Source of the DNA: Streptomyces pluripotens
GTDB lineage: Bacteria > Actinomycetota > Actinomycetes > Streptomycetales > Streptomycetaceae
NCBI RefSeq assembly: GCF_000802245.2
Contig: NZ_CP021080.1
Coordinates: 2,356,001-2,420,000 of the forward strand
Reading direction: 5' to 3'
Length of the DNA stretch: 64,000 bases
In this document: one piece after another, positions 1 through 7,862 of the stretch
Position numbering within the stretch: the stretch's first letter is position 1
How the letters are laid out: each line of letters starts with the position of its first letter
Translations under genes and position numbers: made by a program
The notes under the pieces: model-generated
Database searches by the model: none
Seen by the model: only the letters and a program-made list of their open reading frames with translations
What the model was told of the DNA's origin: nothing

Positions 1-1434
1 CAGGTACGTGCCGTCGCCCACCAACGCCCACACGTTCCGCTCGGGCGCGGCGAGCTGCACGCCGATCGCGGCGGGGATCTCGTAGCCCATGCAGGAATAG
101 CCGTACTCCAGGTGGTACTGGTCACGGGACCGCGCCCGCCACAGTTTGTGCAGGTCGCCGGGGAGCGATCCGGCCGCGTTGATGATGATGTCCGACTCGT
201 CCACCAGTGCGTCCAGGGCGCCGAGGACCTGCGGCTGGGTCGGCCGTACGTCGATCTCGTCGGCCTCGTAGCAGGCGTCGACGCGCTGCTCCCAGCGCTC
301 CTTGTCCTCGGTGTACTCGGCGACGTACGACCGCGCCACCCGGTGGCCGTCCGCCCGCAGCGCCCCGGCCAACTGTTCCAGGCCGCCGCGGGCGTCGGCG
401 ACCAGCGGCAGCCCGGCCATCTTGTGGCCGTCGAAGGGGGCGATGTTGAGGTTGACGAAGCGGACGTCCGGATTCTCGAAGAGGGTGCCGGAGGCGGTGG
501 TGAAATCGGTGTACCGGGTGCCCACACCGATCACCAGATCGGTGGTGCGGGCCAGTTCGTCGGCGGTCGCCGTGCCGGTGTGGCCGATCCCGCCGACGTC
601 CTGCGGATGGTCGTGGCGCAAGGAGCCCTTGCCGGCCTGGGTGGAGGCGACCGGAATCCCGGTGGCCTCGGCGAACTCGGCGAGTGCCTCTTCCGCGCGA
701 CTGTGGTGCACCCCGCCGCCGGCGATGACCAGCGGACGGCGCGCCGTACGGATCGCCCGGACCGCGCCGGCCAGCTCGGCGGGGTCGGCGCCGGGCCGAC
801 GTACGGTCCACACGCGCTCGGCGAAGAACTCCGCCGGCCAGTCGTACGCCTCCGCCTGCACGTCCTGGGGCAGGGCGAGCGTGACGGCACCGGTTTCCAC
901 GGGGTCGGTGAGGACCCGCACGGCCTGCAACGCACTCGGGACCAGTTGCTCGGGGCGGGTGATCCGGTCGAAGTACTTCGACACCGGGCGAAGGGTGTCG
1001 TTGACCGAGACGTCGCCCGCGTACGGCACCTCCAGCTGCTGCAGGACCGGGTCGGCAGGGCGGGTGGCGAAGGCGTCCCCGGGCAGGAGCAGCACCGGCA
1101 GGTGGTTGACGGTCGCGAGGGCGGCACCGGTGACCAGGTTGGTCGCGCCCGGGCCGATCGACGTCGTCACCGCGTGCGCGGACAGGCGGCCCGACTGGCG
1201 GGCGTAGCCGACCGCCGCGTGCACCATGGCCTGCTCGTTGCGGCCCTGGTGGTACGGCATGGCGTCGGCGTACTCGAGCAGCGCCTGGCCGAGGCCGGCG
1301 ACGTTGCCGTGCCCGAAGATGCCCCAGGTGGCGCCGATCAGCCGGTGCCGGTCGCCGTCCCGTTCGGTGTACTGGGCGGCGAGGAAGCGTACGAGTGCCT
1401 GCGCGACCGTGAGCCTCGTCGTCGAGGTGGTCAT
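1..1434 (-). CDS. iolD: 3D-(3,5/4)-trihydroxycyclohexane-1,2-dione hydrolase (IolD), C-terminus beyond the window
   Basis: ThDP-dependent enzyme that opens the cyclic diketone of inositol catabolism to give 5-deoxy-glucuronate. About 478 residues are visible from the ATG at 1434; the family is roughly 630-650 residues, so the C-terminus lies beyond position 1. The N-terminal ThDP-binding block (GHGNVAGLGQ, then MPYHQGRNEQAM) and a central segment with GVGTRYTDF are typical of IolD and separate it from acetolactate synthase. The start ATG overlaps the iolB stop (ATGA), which implies translational coupling as the fourth gene visible in the operon. No frame disruption is seen. Confidence 0.93.
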   Translation of the reverse strand, partial: MTTSTTRLTVAQALVRFLAAQYTERDGDRHRLIGATWGIFGHGNVAGLGQALLEYADAMPYHQGRNEQAMVHAAVGYARQSGRLSAHAVTTSIGPGATNLVTGAALATVNHLPVLLLPGDAFATRPADPVLQQLEVPYAGDVSVNDTLRPVSKYFDRITRPEQLVPSALQAVRVLTDPVETGAVTLALPQDVQAEAYDWPAEFFAERVWTVRRPGADPAELAGAVRAIRTARRPLVIAGGGVHHSRAEEALAEFAEATGIPVASTQAGKGSLRHDHPQDVGGIGHTGTATADELARTTDLVIGVGTRYTDFTTASGTLFENPDVRFVNLNIAPFDGHKMAGLPLVADARGGLEQLAGALRADGHRVARSYVAEYTEDKERWEQRVDACYEADEIDVRPTQPQVLGALDALVDESDIIINAAGSLPGDLHKLWRARSRDQYHLEYGYSCMGYEIPAAIGVQLAAPERNVWALVGDGTYL

Positions 1435-2255
1435 CGGTACCCCCCTGTGCTTTCTGTGTGGTCGGGGTGGAAGCGGATCCGCCATTCCCGTGTCTCGCCC
1501 GGCCCGGCCATCACGTTGAGGTAGTACATGTCGTGTCCGGGCTGGGCGATGGACGGCCCGTGCCAGCCGTCGGGGACGAGGACGGCGTCACCGGAGCGGA
1601 CCTCGGCGAGGACGTCGCAGCCGCCCTCACGCGAGGGGAATACGCGCTGGTAGCCGAGACCGTTCGGGCCGTCGATCTCGAAGTAGTAGATCTCCTCCAG
1701 TGCGGACTCCTCGCCCGGCCGGTACTCGTCGTGCTTGTGCGGCGGGTAGGAGGACCAGTTGCCGCCGGGAGTGATCACCTCGACGGCGATCAGCCGGTCG
1801 CAGTCGAAGGCGTCGGCGGAGGCGAAGTTGCGTACGCGGCGGGCGCAGGTGCCGCTGCCGCGCTCTTCGACGGGGACCTCCGGCGCGGGGCCGTAGCGGG
1901 CGGGGAGTCGTCGCTCGCACTTCGCTCCTGCCAGGGCGAAGCGGCCTCCCGCGCCGGAGGCGATCTGGACCCGGGCGCCCCGGGGGGCGTACGCGAAGTC
2001 GGAGACGTCCGCGAACACACTCTCCCGGCCCAGGAGTTGGAACTCGTCGTCCTCAATTTGTACGGTACATCCGCCTTCCAGTGGAAGCACGATCCATTCG
2101 CTGTCCCCGGTGGTGAACGTATGCGTACCACCAGGTGTCAACGCGACCACCCGCAGGCTGCTGTGGGTCCACCCGGCGCGCTCGGGGCCGATGTCGACGA
2201 CGTACCGGGCGTTCGCGGTGGCGCCCCTGGGCAGGTGCAGGTCATTGCTGGTCAT
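1431..2255 (-). CDS. iolB: 5-deoxy-glucuronate isomerase (IolB)
   Basis: Cytoplasmic cupin enzyme that isomerises 5-deoxy-glucuronate to 2-deoxy-5-keto-gluconate in myo-inositol breakdown. The 274 residues match the usual length. The metal-binding bicupin features are visible: YPPHKHDEY and EEIYYFEID in the C-terminal half, then a later VPDGWHGP with the remaining histidine ligand. It begins 7 nt after the aldolase stop and its own stop overlaps the iolD start, so it belongs to the iolC-aldolase-iolB-iolD transcript. Confidence 0.95.
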   Translation of the reverse strand: MTSNDLHLPRGATANARYVVDIGPERAGWTHSSLRVVALTPGGTHTFTTGDSEWIVLPLEGGCTVQIEDDEFQLLGRESVFADVSDFAYAPRGARVQIASGAGGRFALAGAKCERRLPARYGPAPEVPVEERGSGTCARRVRNFASADAFDCDRLIAVEVITPGGNWSSYPPHKHDEYRPGEESALEEIYYFEIDGPNGLGYQRVFPSREGGCDVLAEVRSGDAVLVPDGWHGPSIAQPGHDMYYLNVMAGPGETREWRIRFHPDHTESTGGYR

Positions 2256-2262
2256 GCGGCCC

Positions 2263-3210
2263 TCACAGCAGTCCTACGGCGGTGTCCACGGCGGCGGCCA
2301 CGTCGCCGTCCGCCGGATACAGCAGCGAGCGGCCGACCACCAGGCCGCGCACGGTGGGCAGTTGCAGCGCGCCGCGCCACTTCTCGTAGGCGGCGACCTG
2401 ATCCCCGGGCGAGTCGCCGATGTCGCCGCCGAGCAGCACGGCCGGCAGGGTGGAGGTCTCCATGACCCGCGCCATGTCGTCGGGGTTCTCGGTGACCGGC
2501 ACCTTCAGCCAGGTGTAGGCCGAACTGCCGCCCAGGCCCGAGGCGATGGCGATGGACCTGGTGACCGCCTCGGCGGACAGGTCGTTGCGCAGTCTCCCCT
2601 GCGGGGTGCGCCGGCTGATGAACGGCTCCACGAAGACGGGCAGCCGGCGGGCGGCCATCGCGTCGATGGCGCGGGCGGTGGACTCCAGGGTGGTCAGGGA
2701 GCCCGGGTCGTCGTAGTCGACGCGCAGCAGCAGTTTGCCCGCGTCGAAGCCGAGGCGCTGGATGTCCTCGGGGCGGTGGCCGGTGAAGCGGTCGTCCAGT
2801 TCGAAGCGCGCGCCCTGCAGACCGCCGCGGTTCATGGAACCCATGACGACCTTGCCGTCGAGGGCGCCGAGCAGGAGCAGGTCGTCCAGGACGTCGGCGG
2901 TGGCGAGGACACCGTCGACACCCGGCCGGGAGAGCGCGAGACAGAGGCGTTCGAGCAGGTCGACACGGTTGGCCATGGCGAGCTTGCGGTCACCGACACC
3001 GAGGGCGCCGCGGGCCGGGTGGTCGGCGGCCACGATCATCAGCCGGCCGTTCTCGTTCAGCAGGGGCCTGCGGGCGCGGCGGGTGGCGGCCTCGGCGATC
3101 GCCTCGGGGTGCCGGGTACGGACGCGGACCAGTTCGGCGACGTCCACCCGGGGGTGCCGTACGCCGTCACCCCCGTGGGTGTGCGCGCCCACGACGCGAC
3201 CCGCCCTCAC
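2263..3210 (-). CDS. Cgl0158-family (beta/alpha)8-barrel aldolase of the inositol operon
   Basis: This 315-residue protein belongs to the aldolase-like family named after Corynebacterium Cgl0158, often annotated as deoxyribose-phosphate aldolase. Its place between iolC and iolB suggests it cleaves 2-deoxy-5-keto-gluconate-6-phosphate, the step done by IolJ elsewhere; that is inference. Visible blocks include NENGRLMIVAADHPARG near the N-terminus, LLLRVDYDDPGS, and TWLKVPV with the candidate Schiff-base lysine. I chose GTG at 3210, which overlaps the iolC stop as GTGA; a longer frame reaches upstream to 3273 but would overlap iolC by 67 bp and adds only an arginine-rich, unconserved segment. 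Confidence 0.85.
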   Translation of the reverse strand: MRAGRVVGAHTHGGDGVRHPRVDVAELVRVRTRHPEAIAEAATRRARRPLLNENGRLMIVAADHPARGALGVGDRKLAMANRVDLLERLCLALSRPGVDGVLATADVLDDLLLLGALDGKVVMGSMNRGGLQGARFELDDRFTGHRPEDIQRLGFDAGKLLLRVDYDDPGSLTTLESTARAIDAMAARRLPVFVEPFISRRTPQGRLRNDLSAEAVTRSIAIASGLGGSSAYTWLKVPVTENPDDMARVMETSTLPAVLLGGDIGDSPGDQVAAYEKWRGALQLPTVRGLVVGRSLLYPADGDVAAAVDTAVGLL

Positions 3211-4157
3211 CGCACCGCTCCGGCGTCGAGCGCGGCGGCCACCTCGTCCGGGGTGGGCATCGCGGAGGAGCACTCCAGACGGGAGGCGACGATGGCACCG
3301 GCCGCGTTGGCGTGCCGCATGACCGTCTCCAGGTCCCAGCCTTCGAGCAGGCCGTGGCAGAGGGAACCGCCGAAGGCGTCCCCAGCGCCGAGCCCGTTGA
3401 GGACCTCGACGGGCAGGGGCGGGACCTCGGCGGACTCGCCGTTCCGGTTGACGGCGAGTACGCCCCTGGGTCCCTGCTTCACCACGGCGGTCTCCACCCC
3501 GGCGTCCAGCAGGGCGCGCGCGGCGGCATGCGGCTCGCGCACCCCCGTCGCGACCTCCACCTCGTCCAGGTTGCCCACCGCAACGGTGACGTGGCGCAGG
3601 GCCTCGGCGTAGCAGGGGCGGGCGGATTCCGGGTCCTGCCAGAACATCGGCCGCCAGTCGAGGTCGAAGACGGTGATGCCGGACTTCGCGCGGTGGGCGA
3701 GGGCCGCGAGGGTCGCCGTACGGCTGGGCTCCTCGCTCAGGCCGGTGCCCGTCATCCAGAAGATCCGGGCCCGGCGAACGGCTTCCAGGTCCAGGTCACG
3801 GGCGTCGATCTCCAGGTCCGGAGCCTTGGGCTGGCGGTAGAAGTAGAGCGGGAAGTCGTCCGGCGGGAAGACCTCGCAGAAGGTGACCGGGGTGGGGAGC
3901 CCGGGGACCGCGGTGACCCAGCGGTCGTCGACGCCGAAGCCGCGCAGCGCCTCGTGCAGGTAGGTGCCGAACGGGTCGTCTCCGGTGCGGGTGATCACAG
4001 CGGTGTCCCGGCCCAGCCGGGCCGCGGCGACCGCGACGTTCGTCGCCGACCCGCCGAGGAACTTGCCGAAGGACGACACCTGGGCGAGTGGGACACCGGT
4101 CTGCAGCGGGTAGAGGTCCACCCCGATCCGCCCCATGGTGATCAGGTCGTAGGCCAT
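3207..4157 (-). CDS. iolC: 5-dehydro-2-deoxygluconokinase (IolC), PfkB family
   Basis: Phosphorylates 2-deoxy-5-keto-gluconate with ATP, the commitment step before aldol cleavage. The 316 residues carry both PfkB ribokinase signatures: an N-terminal FGKFLGGSATNVAVAAARLG and the C-terminal anion-hole motif NGLGAGDAFGGSL with the catalytic Asp. The start DLITMGRIGVDLYP is typical of IolC rather than of fructokinase. First gene of the visible minus-strand operon, 24-30 nt downstream of the predicted transcription start; its stop overlaps the aldolase start. Confidence 0.93.
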   Translation of the reverse strand: MAYDLITMGRIGVDLYPLQTGVPLAQVSSFGKFLGGSATNVAVAAARLGRDTAVITRTGDDPFGTYLHEALRGFGVDDRWVTAVPGLPTPVTFCEVFPPDDFPLYFYRQPKAPDLEIDARDLDLEAVRRARIFWMTGTGLSEEPSRTATLAALAHRAKSGITVFDLDWRPMFWQDPESARPCYAEALRHVTVAVGNLDEVEVATGVREPHAAARALLDAGVETAVVKQGPRGVLAVNRNGESAEVPPLPVEVLNGLGAGDAFGGSLCHGLLEGWDLETVMRHANAAGAIVASRLECSSAMPTPDEVAAALDAGAVR

Positions 4158-4187
4158 CGGCTTCCCTTCGTCACGGCTCTCCCCGGC

Positions 4188-4232
4188 TTTCTAGTCCCGT
4201 GCGCCGAACCCTGTCAATATTTTGTCCGGACA
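4188..4232 (-). promoter_or_regulatory. Probable iolC operon promoter with a perfect palindrome upstream of the -35 box
   Basis: On the minus strand TTGACA (4217-4212) is separated by 18 bp from TAGAAA (4193-4188), a good vegetative-type promoter ending about 30 bp before the iolC ATG. A perfect 10-bp palindrome TGTCCGGACA lies at 4223-4232, next to the -35 box, where an activator or repressor could act. The local drop in GC content supports a real control region. Which regulator binds is not visible here. Confidence 0.7.
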
Positions 4233-4751
4233 TTCGGACTAGTGAGAACGCCTGCCGTCGCCACACCCACACCACACCCCGCGCGTGCGGCCGTGACGCC
4301 TTCGCCACTCTCCCCTCACCCAGCTTCACCCAGCTTCACCCACCTTCCTCCGCCCTTACCCACACCTTCCCGCATCCGACCCGGATCGTCGTCCGGCCCC
4401 CGTGGGGGCGCGTGGCGCCCGGCTCCGCGCACCCCAGTTCCGCACCCCGAACTCCGGGTGGACCACTGGTGGGGTGCGCGGCTACCGGGGCAGCGACCAG
4501 CGGGGATGCGACGGCTGACACGGGCGCCGGACACCCACCAGTTGTGCGTCAGCTGTGTCACAAATACCCCCGTCATGTCACACATGTCATGGATACGCGG
4601 GTTCTGGGTCACACCCGGTCAACAGGCACTGGCTCCTGGTCACTCTGCGTCGTTCACCGGGCACAGGCTTGGTGATCGCCAGCGCAGCGCCCGGCTCCCC
4701 CGACGACCATCCCCCGGTCGCCGCCGCGGCGCGCGCAGGGAGGTGCAACTC
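4233..4751. other. Intergenic region between the iol operon and a small HTH gene
   Basis: About 520 bp with no convincing gene. The first part is C-rich with short repeats of cccagcttca. Around 4541-4595 there are dyad-like pieces: TTGTG and CACAA flanking a 12-bp centre (4541-4562), and a repeated CATGTCA in CATGTCACACATGTCAT (4572-4588). These could be operators for the downstream HTH gene, but nothing in the sequence proves it. The short frames here lack Streptomyces-like codon bias. Confidence 0.4.
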
Positions 4752-4952
4752 ATGACCGACCGAAGGCTCTGGACCTACAAGGAGATCGCGGCACACATCC
4801 GGGTGCAGCCGGACACCGTACGGTCCTATCGCAAGCACGGACTGCTCCCAGCGCCCGACCACGTGGAGGGCGGCAAGCCCTACTGGTACGCCGACACCAT
4901 CCGAGCCTGGGTCGCCTCCCGGCCCGGCAATCGCGGTCGCCGGCTCGACTGA
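4752..4952 (+). CDS. Small helix-turn-helix DNA-binding protein (AlpA/MerR-like)
   Basis: 66 residues, essentially one winged helix-turn-helix: WTYKEIAAHIRVQPDTVRSY forms the HTH, followed by KHGLLPAPDHVEGGKPYWYA, the wing, and a basic tail. Such stand-alone proteins occur as regulators and as excisionase-like factors in Streptomyces. A strong ribosome site (gggaggtg) sits 6 nt before the ATG. It is followed by insertion-sequence debris, so it may be the last chromosomal gene before the mobile region. Function beyond DNA binding is not assigned. Confidence 0.75.
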   Translation: MTDRRLWTYKEIAAHIRVQPDTVRSYRKHGLLPAPDHVEGGKPYWYADTIRAWVASRPGNRGRRLD

Positions 4953-5189
4953 GAGTCCGACAGCGCCTGGGCACCCCTTGCCCGAACTGGGGCCAGCACC
5001 AGGACTGCGATCGGGGCCGGGACTGGAACCGGCTGGTCAGTGAGCGTTTTCAGCGTGGCCACGGATCGGGTGACGGGGCGGTGTGAGGTCGGGGTGCGTA
5101 ACGGACAGGGCTCCCGTGCCGTTGAGGGAGGTGTTCGACGTCTCAACTCAGCAGCACAGGAGCTCTGTTGGCTCCGCATCCTCCGCATC

Positions 5190-5520
5190 CTGCCGCACTC
5201 GACCTGCCCCATGCCTTGGTCGAGTGGGTGTCGAGTGGGTCACGATGCTCATCGTGACCCACGGGGGTGACCGGCGGTGCAAGCTCCCGCCGCACAGCGG
5301 GCGCTTGTCGCCCTGGTGCACCTGCGTCGCCACGACACCCTCACCCGGATCGCGTCCGGCTTCGGAACACCCGGCCCGTCGGCACCGCCCACGCGTACGT
5401 CACTCCGGTGATGGGCCTGCTCGCCGACCGGGCCCCTGGCCTGCTCAAGACACTGCGCGAACATGATCCGGAGTTCGTCCTGCTGGACGGGGCCCTCGCC
5501 GAGTGCGCCCGCGCAGGCGA
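5190..5520 (+). pseudogene. Remnant of an IS5-type transposase (N-terminal part, several frameshifts)
   Basis: Read across frames, the stretch encodes pieces of a Streptomyces IS5-family transposase: LDLPHALVEWV, TMLIVTHGGDRRCKLPP, a VALVHLRRHDTLTRIASGF-like stretch, then TAHAYVTPVMGLLADRAPGL and FVLLDGALAECARAGD. The pieces lie in different frames and the C-terminal DDE part is absent, so it is a decayed fragment. It ends about 100 bp before the left inverted repeat of the next insertion sequence; the 100 bp between hold nothing I recognise. Confidence 0.75.
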
Positions 5521-5618
5521 CAATTCGGCAAACAAAGCCTACGGGCTCTTCAAGCACTCCCTCTGGGCGTCCGGCGCCAATGCTGGCTGCACACGCGGCA
5601 TCGATGCCCCAGAGGCTC

Positions 5619-5641
5619 AGGGCTTCGGCGTAGTCGGACGG
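5619..5641 (+). repeat. Left terminal inverted repeat of ISAs1-type copy 1
   Basis: The 23 bp starting agggcttcggcg are the exact reverse complement of 6957-6979. They define the outer end of the insertion sequence. Confidence 0.9.
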
Positions 5642-5655
5642 CGTCTGTTTTGTGA

Positions 5656-6850
5656 TCATGCGAGTCCGAGGAGGGTGAGGGGGCGGTGCGGGTCGCGGGC
5701 GGTCCGCCGCAGTCCGGCGGCGATGTTGGTGGCGCCGTTGAGTTTGTGGGCGCCGATGGCGAGGTTGCGCCAGGTCGCCATCGCCCGGGGTGCGTTGCCG
5801 GTCCGCAGTTGGGAGGCGTCCTCAGCGAAGGTCACGTCTCGCGTGTGGTGCAGGGCTTCGATCTTCCAGTGGTCCTTGATCAAGGCGGCGAGCTGAGTCG
5901 GGGCGGCCTGCTCGGCGCTCAAGCTGGTGACGGCGTACACGGTCTTGATGGTGGTCTTGCCGGTCCTGCGGTCGGTGCGCCGCCGCTTGAGCTGGATGGC
6001 CTGGCGGGCGCCGGGGAAGAGCAGATTGTTCACGGTGGCGACCTTGATCCTGCGGATCTCGCTGCGGCCGTGGCCGACGCCCTTGACTCTTCCCTGGAGC
6101 GGGATGTCCTTCCAGGGCAGGGCCTTGAGCTGCGCACGGAGCTTCTTCGCGTTGCCCTTGACGATGACGATGTAGTGGGCGCCGCGTCCGAGCAGATAGG
6201 TGGCGTGGTCACGTTGGGTGTGGAGCGCGTCGGTGGTCACGACGGCTCCGGCGAGGTCGGCCACCGTCTCCAACAGCGGCTGGAAGCAGGTGATTTCGTT
6301 CGTCTTCTCGCCGACGTCCAGCTGGGCCAGGACCAGGCCGGAGGTGTGGTCGAGCGCGGCCAGCAGGTGGATCTTGCGGCCGTCGGCGCGGGCCGCGCCA
6401 CGCAGGCTCTTGCCGTCCACGGCCAGTCCCTGCAGAGCGGTGGGCTTGCTCGGGTGGGTTCGCCGGTCGGCGAGCCAGCGCCCGACCGCGACGTCCAGCG
6501 CGTCGGCATCGATCCGGGCGAGCAGGCGGCGCACGGTGGTTTCGGCCGGCCGGCCGGCTGCGCTGCGGCATCACCGGGTCAGGGCGGATGCCGAGCTGCT
6601 CAAGCACAGCATCGGGGGCGTCGGCGATCCACTCGCCGACCGCCAGCAGCGAGGTCGCTCCGGCCAGGACCGCACAGGCCGTCAGTGTGAGCACGACGGC
6701 CAGAGCGTGGCGCACTCCGCGTGGATCACGGGGGTCAGGGACGTCGGTCAGGCGCTCCAGTAGCCCCGGCACTTCTGCCGAGGCGGGCGCGCGGTGGGCG
6801 CGGAGTTGGTCAAGAGCGGCAGGGATCGGGGATGATGCGTCGGCAGGCAC
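5656..6850 (-). pseudogene. ISAs1-family transposase, frameshifted by a 4-bp repeat unit
   Basis: The N-terminal part starts at ATG 6850 and carries the DUF4372-like N-domain (LTDVPDPRDPRGVRHALAVV). Near 6544-6557 the frame is lost: the run ggccggccggccgg appears to contain one CCGG too many. Removing one unit joins RSRPA directly to [17 protein letters not shown] in the second frame, which then runs to 5656 with the DDE-type blocks [29 protein letters not shown] and the final [20 protein letters not shown]. Only this slippage separates it from an intact protein of about 390 residues. Confidence 0.88.
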
Positions 6851-6956
6851 GGTCTTCCATCGGGATCACGGGGCGTCGAGAACTCCATGATCTTGGAAGC
6901 CGTGCCTGCTTCGCCTACCACCTCGCTGTATCTGACTTTTCGTCACGAACCGGACC

Positions 6957-6979
6957 CCGTCCGACTACGCCGAAGCCCT
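6957..6979 (-). repeat. Right terminal inverted repeat of ISAs1-type copy 1
   Basis: Exact reverse complement of 5619-5641, ending ...cgccgaagccct on the plus strand. Marks the transposase-proximal (5') end of the insertion sequence. Confidence 0.9.
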
Positions 6980-6993
6980 ACCGTCAAGCCCCG

Positions 6994-7028
6994 CGAGGCC
7001 CCGCTGGAATCGCTCCGGCGGGGCCTCG
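6994..7028 (-). terminator. Hairpin terminator downstream of the outermost immunity gene
   Basis: Inverted repeat cgaggccccgc (6994-7004) / gcggggcctcg (7018-7028), 11 perfect pairs. It lies just after the stop of the immunity gene at 7038 and matches in position the hairpins after the two other immunity genes (15879-15909 and 26345-26376). Confidence 0.75.
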
Positions 7029-7037
7029 CAGCATTCG

Positions 7038-7280
7038 TCAGGAAATATCAACCAGCCATTCCCAGTCATTTCGACGCTCGCGCAGTCGATCGAGTGCTTG
7101 TTCGAGACAGGAATCGAGATTTGAAGATTCAGCCCGAATGAATCCTTGCTCTCCCATGGCTGGCCCTGACATAACTACAGTCCATGGCTCGCCGCCCTCT
7201 GCCATCCTCTCGTCATCCACCTTGATGATTACGGTGACACCCGAGCGGCCAAGCCTTTCCATAAGCTGCTCGATATCCAT
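7038..7280 (-). CDS. Predicted immunity protein for the Fic/Doc-like toxin tip
   Basis: 80 residues, no signal peptide, acidic and rich in E/D/R, with the central strand-rich stretch GVTVIIKVDDERM and WTVVMSGPAMGEQGF. I recognise no named family. The assignment rests on position: it follows the toxin tip by 13 bp on the same strand and precedes a terminator, exactly as the other two immunity genes do. GC content is lower than in the backbone, as is common for toxin-immunity cassettes. Confidence 0.6.
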   Translation of the reverse strand: MDIEQLMERLGRSGVTVIIKVDDERMAEGGEPWTVVMSGPAMGEQGFIRAESSNLDSCLEQALDRLRERRNDWEWLVDIS

Positions 7281-7293
7281 TACCCAACTCCTG

Positions 7294-7707
7294 TTAGTAG
7301 CCCCTCAAGGCTGACGAGATGTCATCAATGCTGTGCAGCTGACCCTTGCCGACCCTGTCGATGACACTGCGCAAGTCCTGCGATGTCGGCCCACTCGTGA
7401 CACCATTGCGCTCCATCAGCTGCTCCACGACCGCCTGCGCAGTTCGCTTATTTCCATTGTTGAACATATGGCTTCCTGCAATGTCCCGAATGACAACCGC
7501 AGACTTATCCCAGAAGCTGTTATACCTACTTGCGTTGATCATCGTATTCTCGGGAGAACCACTCAAAAGCGTTTCTCCGCCAAATCCGCGGTTGATCCCG
7601 GTGATTTCATCCGGGGTTACGCCTGCCTTGAAACCGCCCAGACCGCACGCAGGCCCGGTGTTGTGAACGAGTACCGGCGTGGTACCGGCCAGTACATAGT
7701 ACGTGTG
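7294..7707 (-). pseudogene. Orphan (displaced) polymorphic toxin tip, Fic/Doc-like, without its own start
   Basis: An open frame of 137 codons beginning at the 14-bp core (H-T-Y-Y-V-L-A-G, then TTPVLVHN), the last block of a Hint domain ending in the His-Asn of self-cleaving tips. After it comes FKAGVTPDEITGINRGFGG and then GSHMFNNGNKRTAQAVVEQL, close to the Fic/Doc motif HxFx(D/N)GNKR. The codon before CAC is TAG, so nothing upstream can read into it. It is the third tip counted from the Rhs gene. I infer a displaced, silent C-terminus of the Rhs toxin rather than a stand-alone gene; an internal GTG or ATG could still allow expression. Confidence 0.72.
7694..7707 (-). repeat. 14-bp putative attachment core, copy 3
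   Basis: CACACGTACTATGT on the minus strand, identical to 16817-16830 and 27356-27369. It begins the orphan tip and is preceded (minus strand) by TAG and the conserved left end of element A. Confidence 0.75.
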
Positions 7708-7824
7708 CTACGCGGTACCCCTCTACCTGCTTTTTCGCTGGTCAGGGTGGGTTTTGCGTTCCGCTGGTGTCCGTCGTTGTGCGGGGGAATCCGTGGGTGT
7801 TGCCGTCACTACTGCCGTCAGGAG
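7708..7824. other. Conserved left end of element A with an arm-type repeat
   Basis: Shares with 16831-16945 the blocks ctacgcgg at the core border, ttccgctggtgtccgt, gttgtgcgggggaatccgt and gggtgttgccgtc, then ctactgccgtcagg. The 22 bp at 7799-7820 (gttgccgtc, a, ctactgccgtca) contain TGCCGTCA twice, like the repeats beside the integrase genes, and are probably an integrase arm-binding site. No gene lies in it. Confidence 0.7.
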
Positions 7825-7862
7825 CGGGCGGCTGGCACTGGTGCCATTTCTCGCCCCGCCGG

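Larger units (their letters stand above)
5619..6979 (-). mobile_element. ISAs1-family insertion sequence (copy 1, inactivated)
   Basis: A 1.36-kb element bounded by perfect 23-bp inverted repeats at 5619-5641 and 6957-6979 (outer end agggcttcggcgtagtcgga). It holds one minus-strand transposase broken by a frameshift. No clear target duplication is seen at the junctions. The right end abuts a terminator-like hairpin that resembles the one next to the second ISAs1 copy at 15862-15909. Confidence 0.88.

Noticed and set aside
1458..3612. Long plus-strand open frames opposite iolB, the aldolase and iolC
   Set aside because: The minus-strand proteins have clear family motifs, operon overlaps and a promoter. 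The plus-strand products are Gly/Arg/Val-rich mirrors.
5249..5659. Minus-strand frame over the IS5 remnant and left ISAs1 repeat
   Set aside because: It crosses the insertion-sequence border and mirrors the transposase remnant; the similarity of its start to sequence near 6960 is explained by the inverted repeats.
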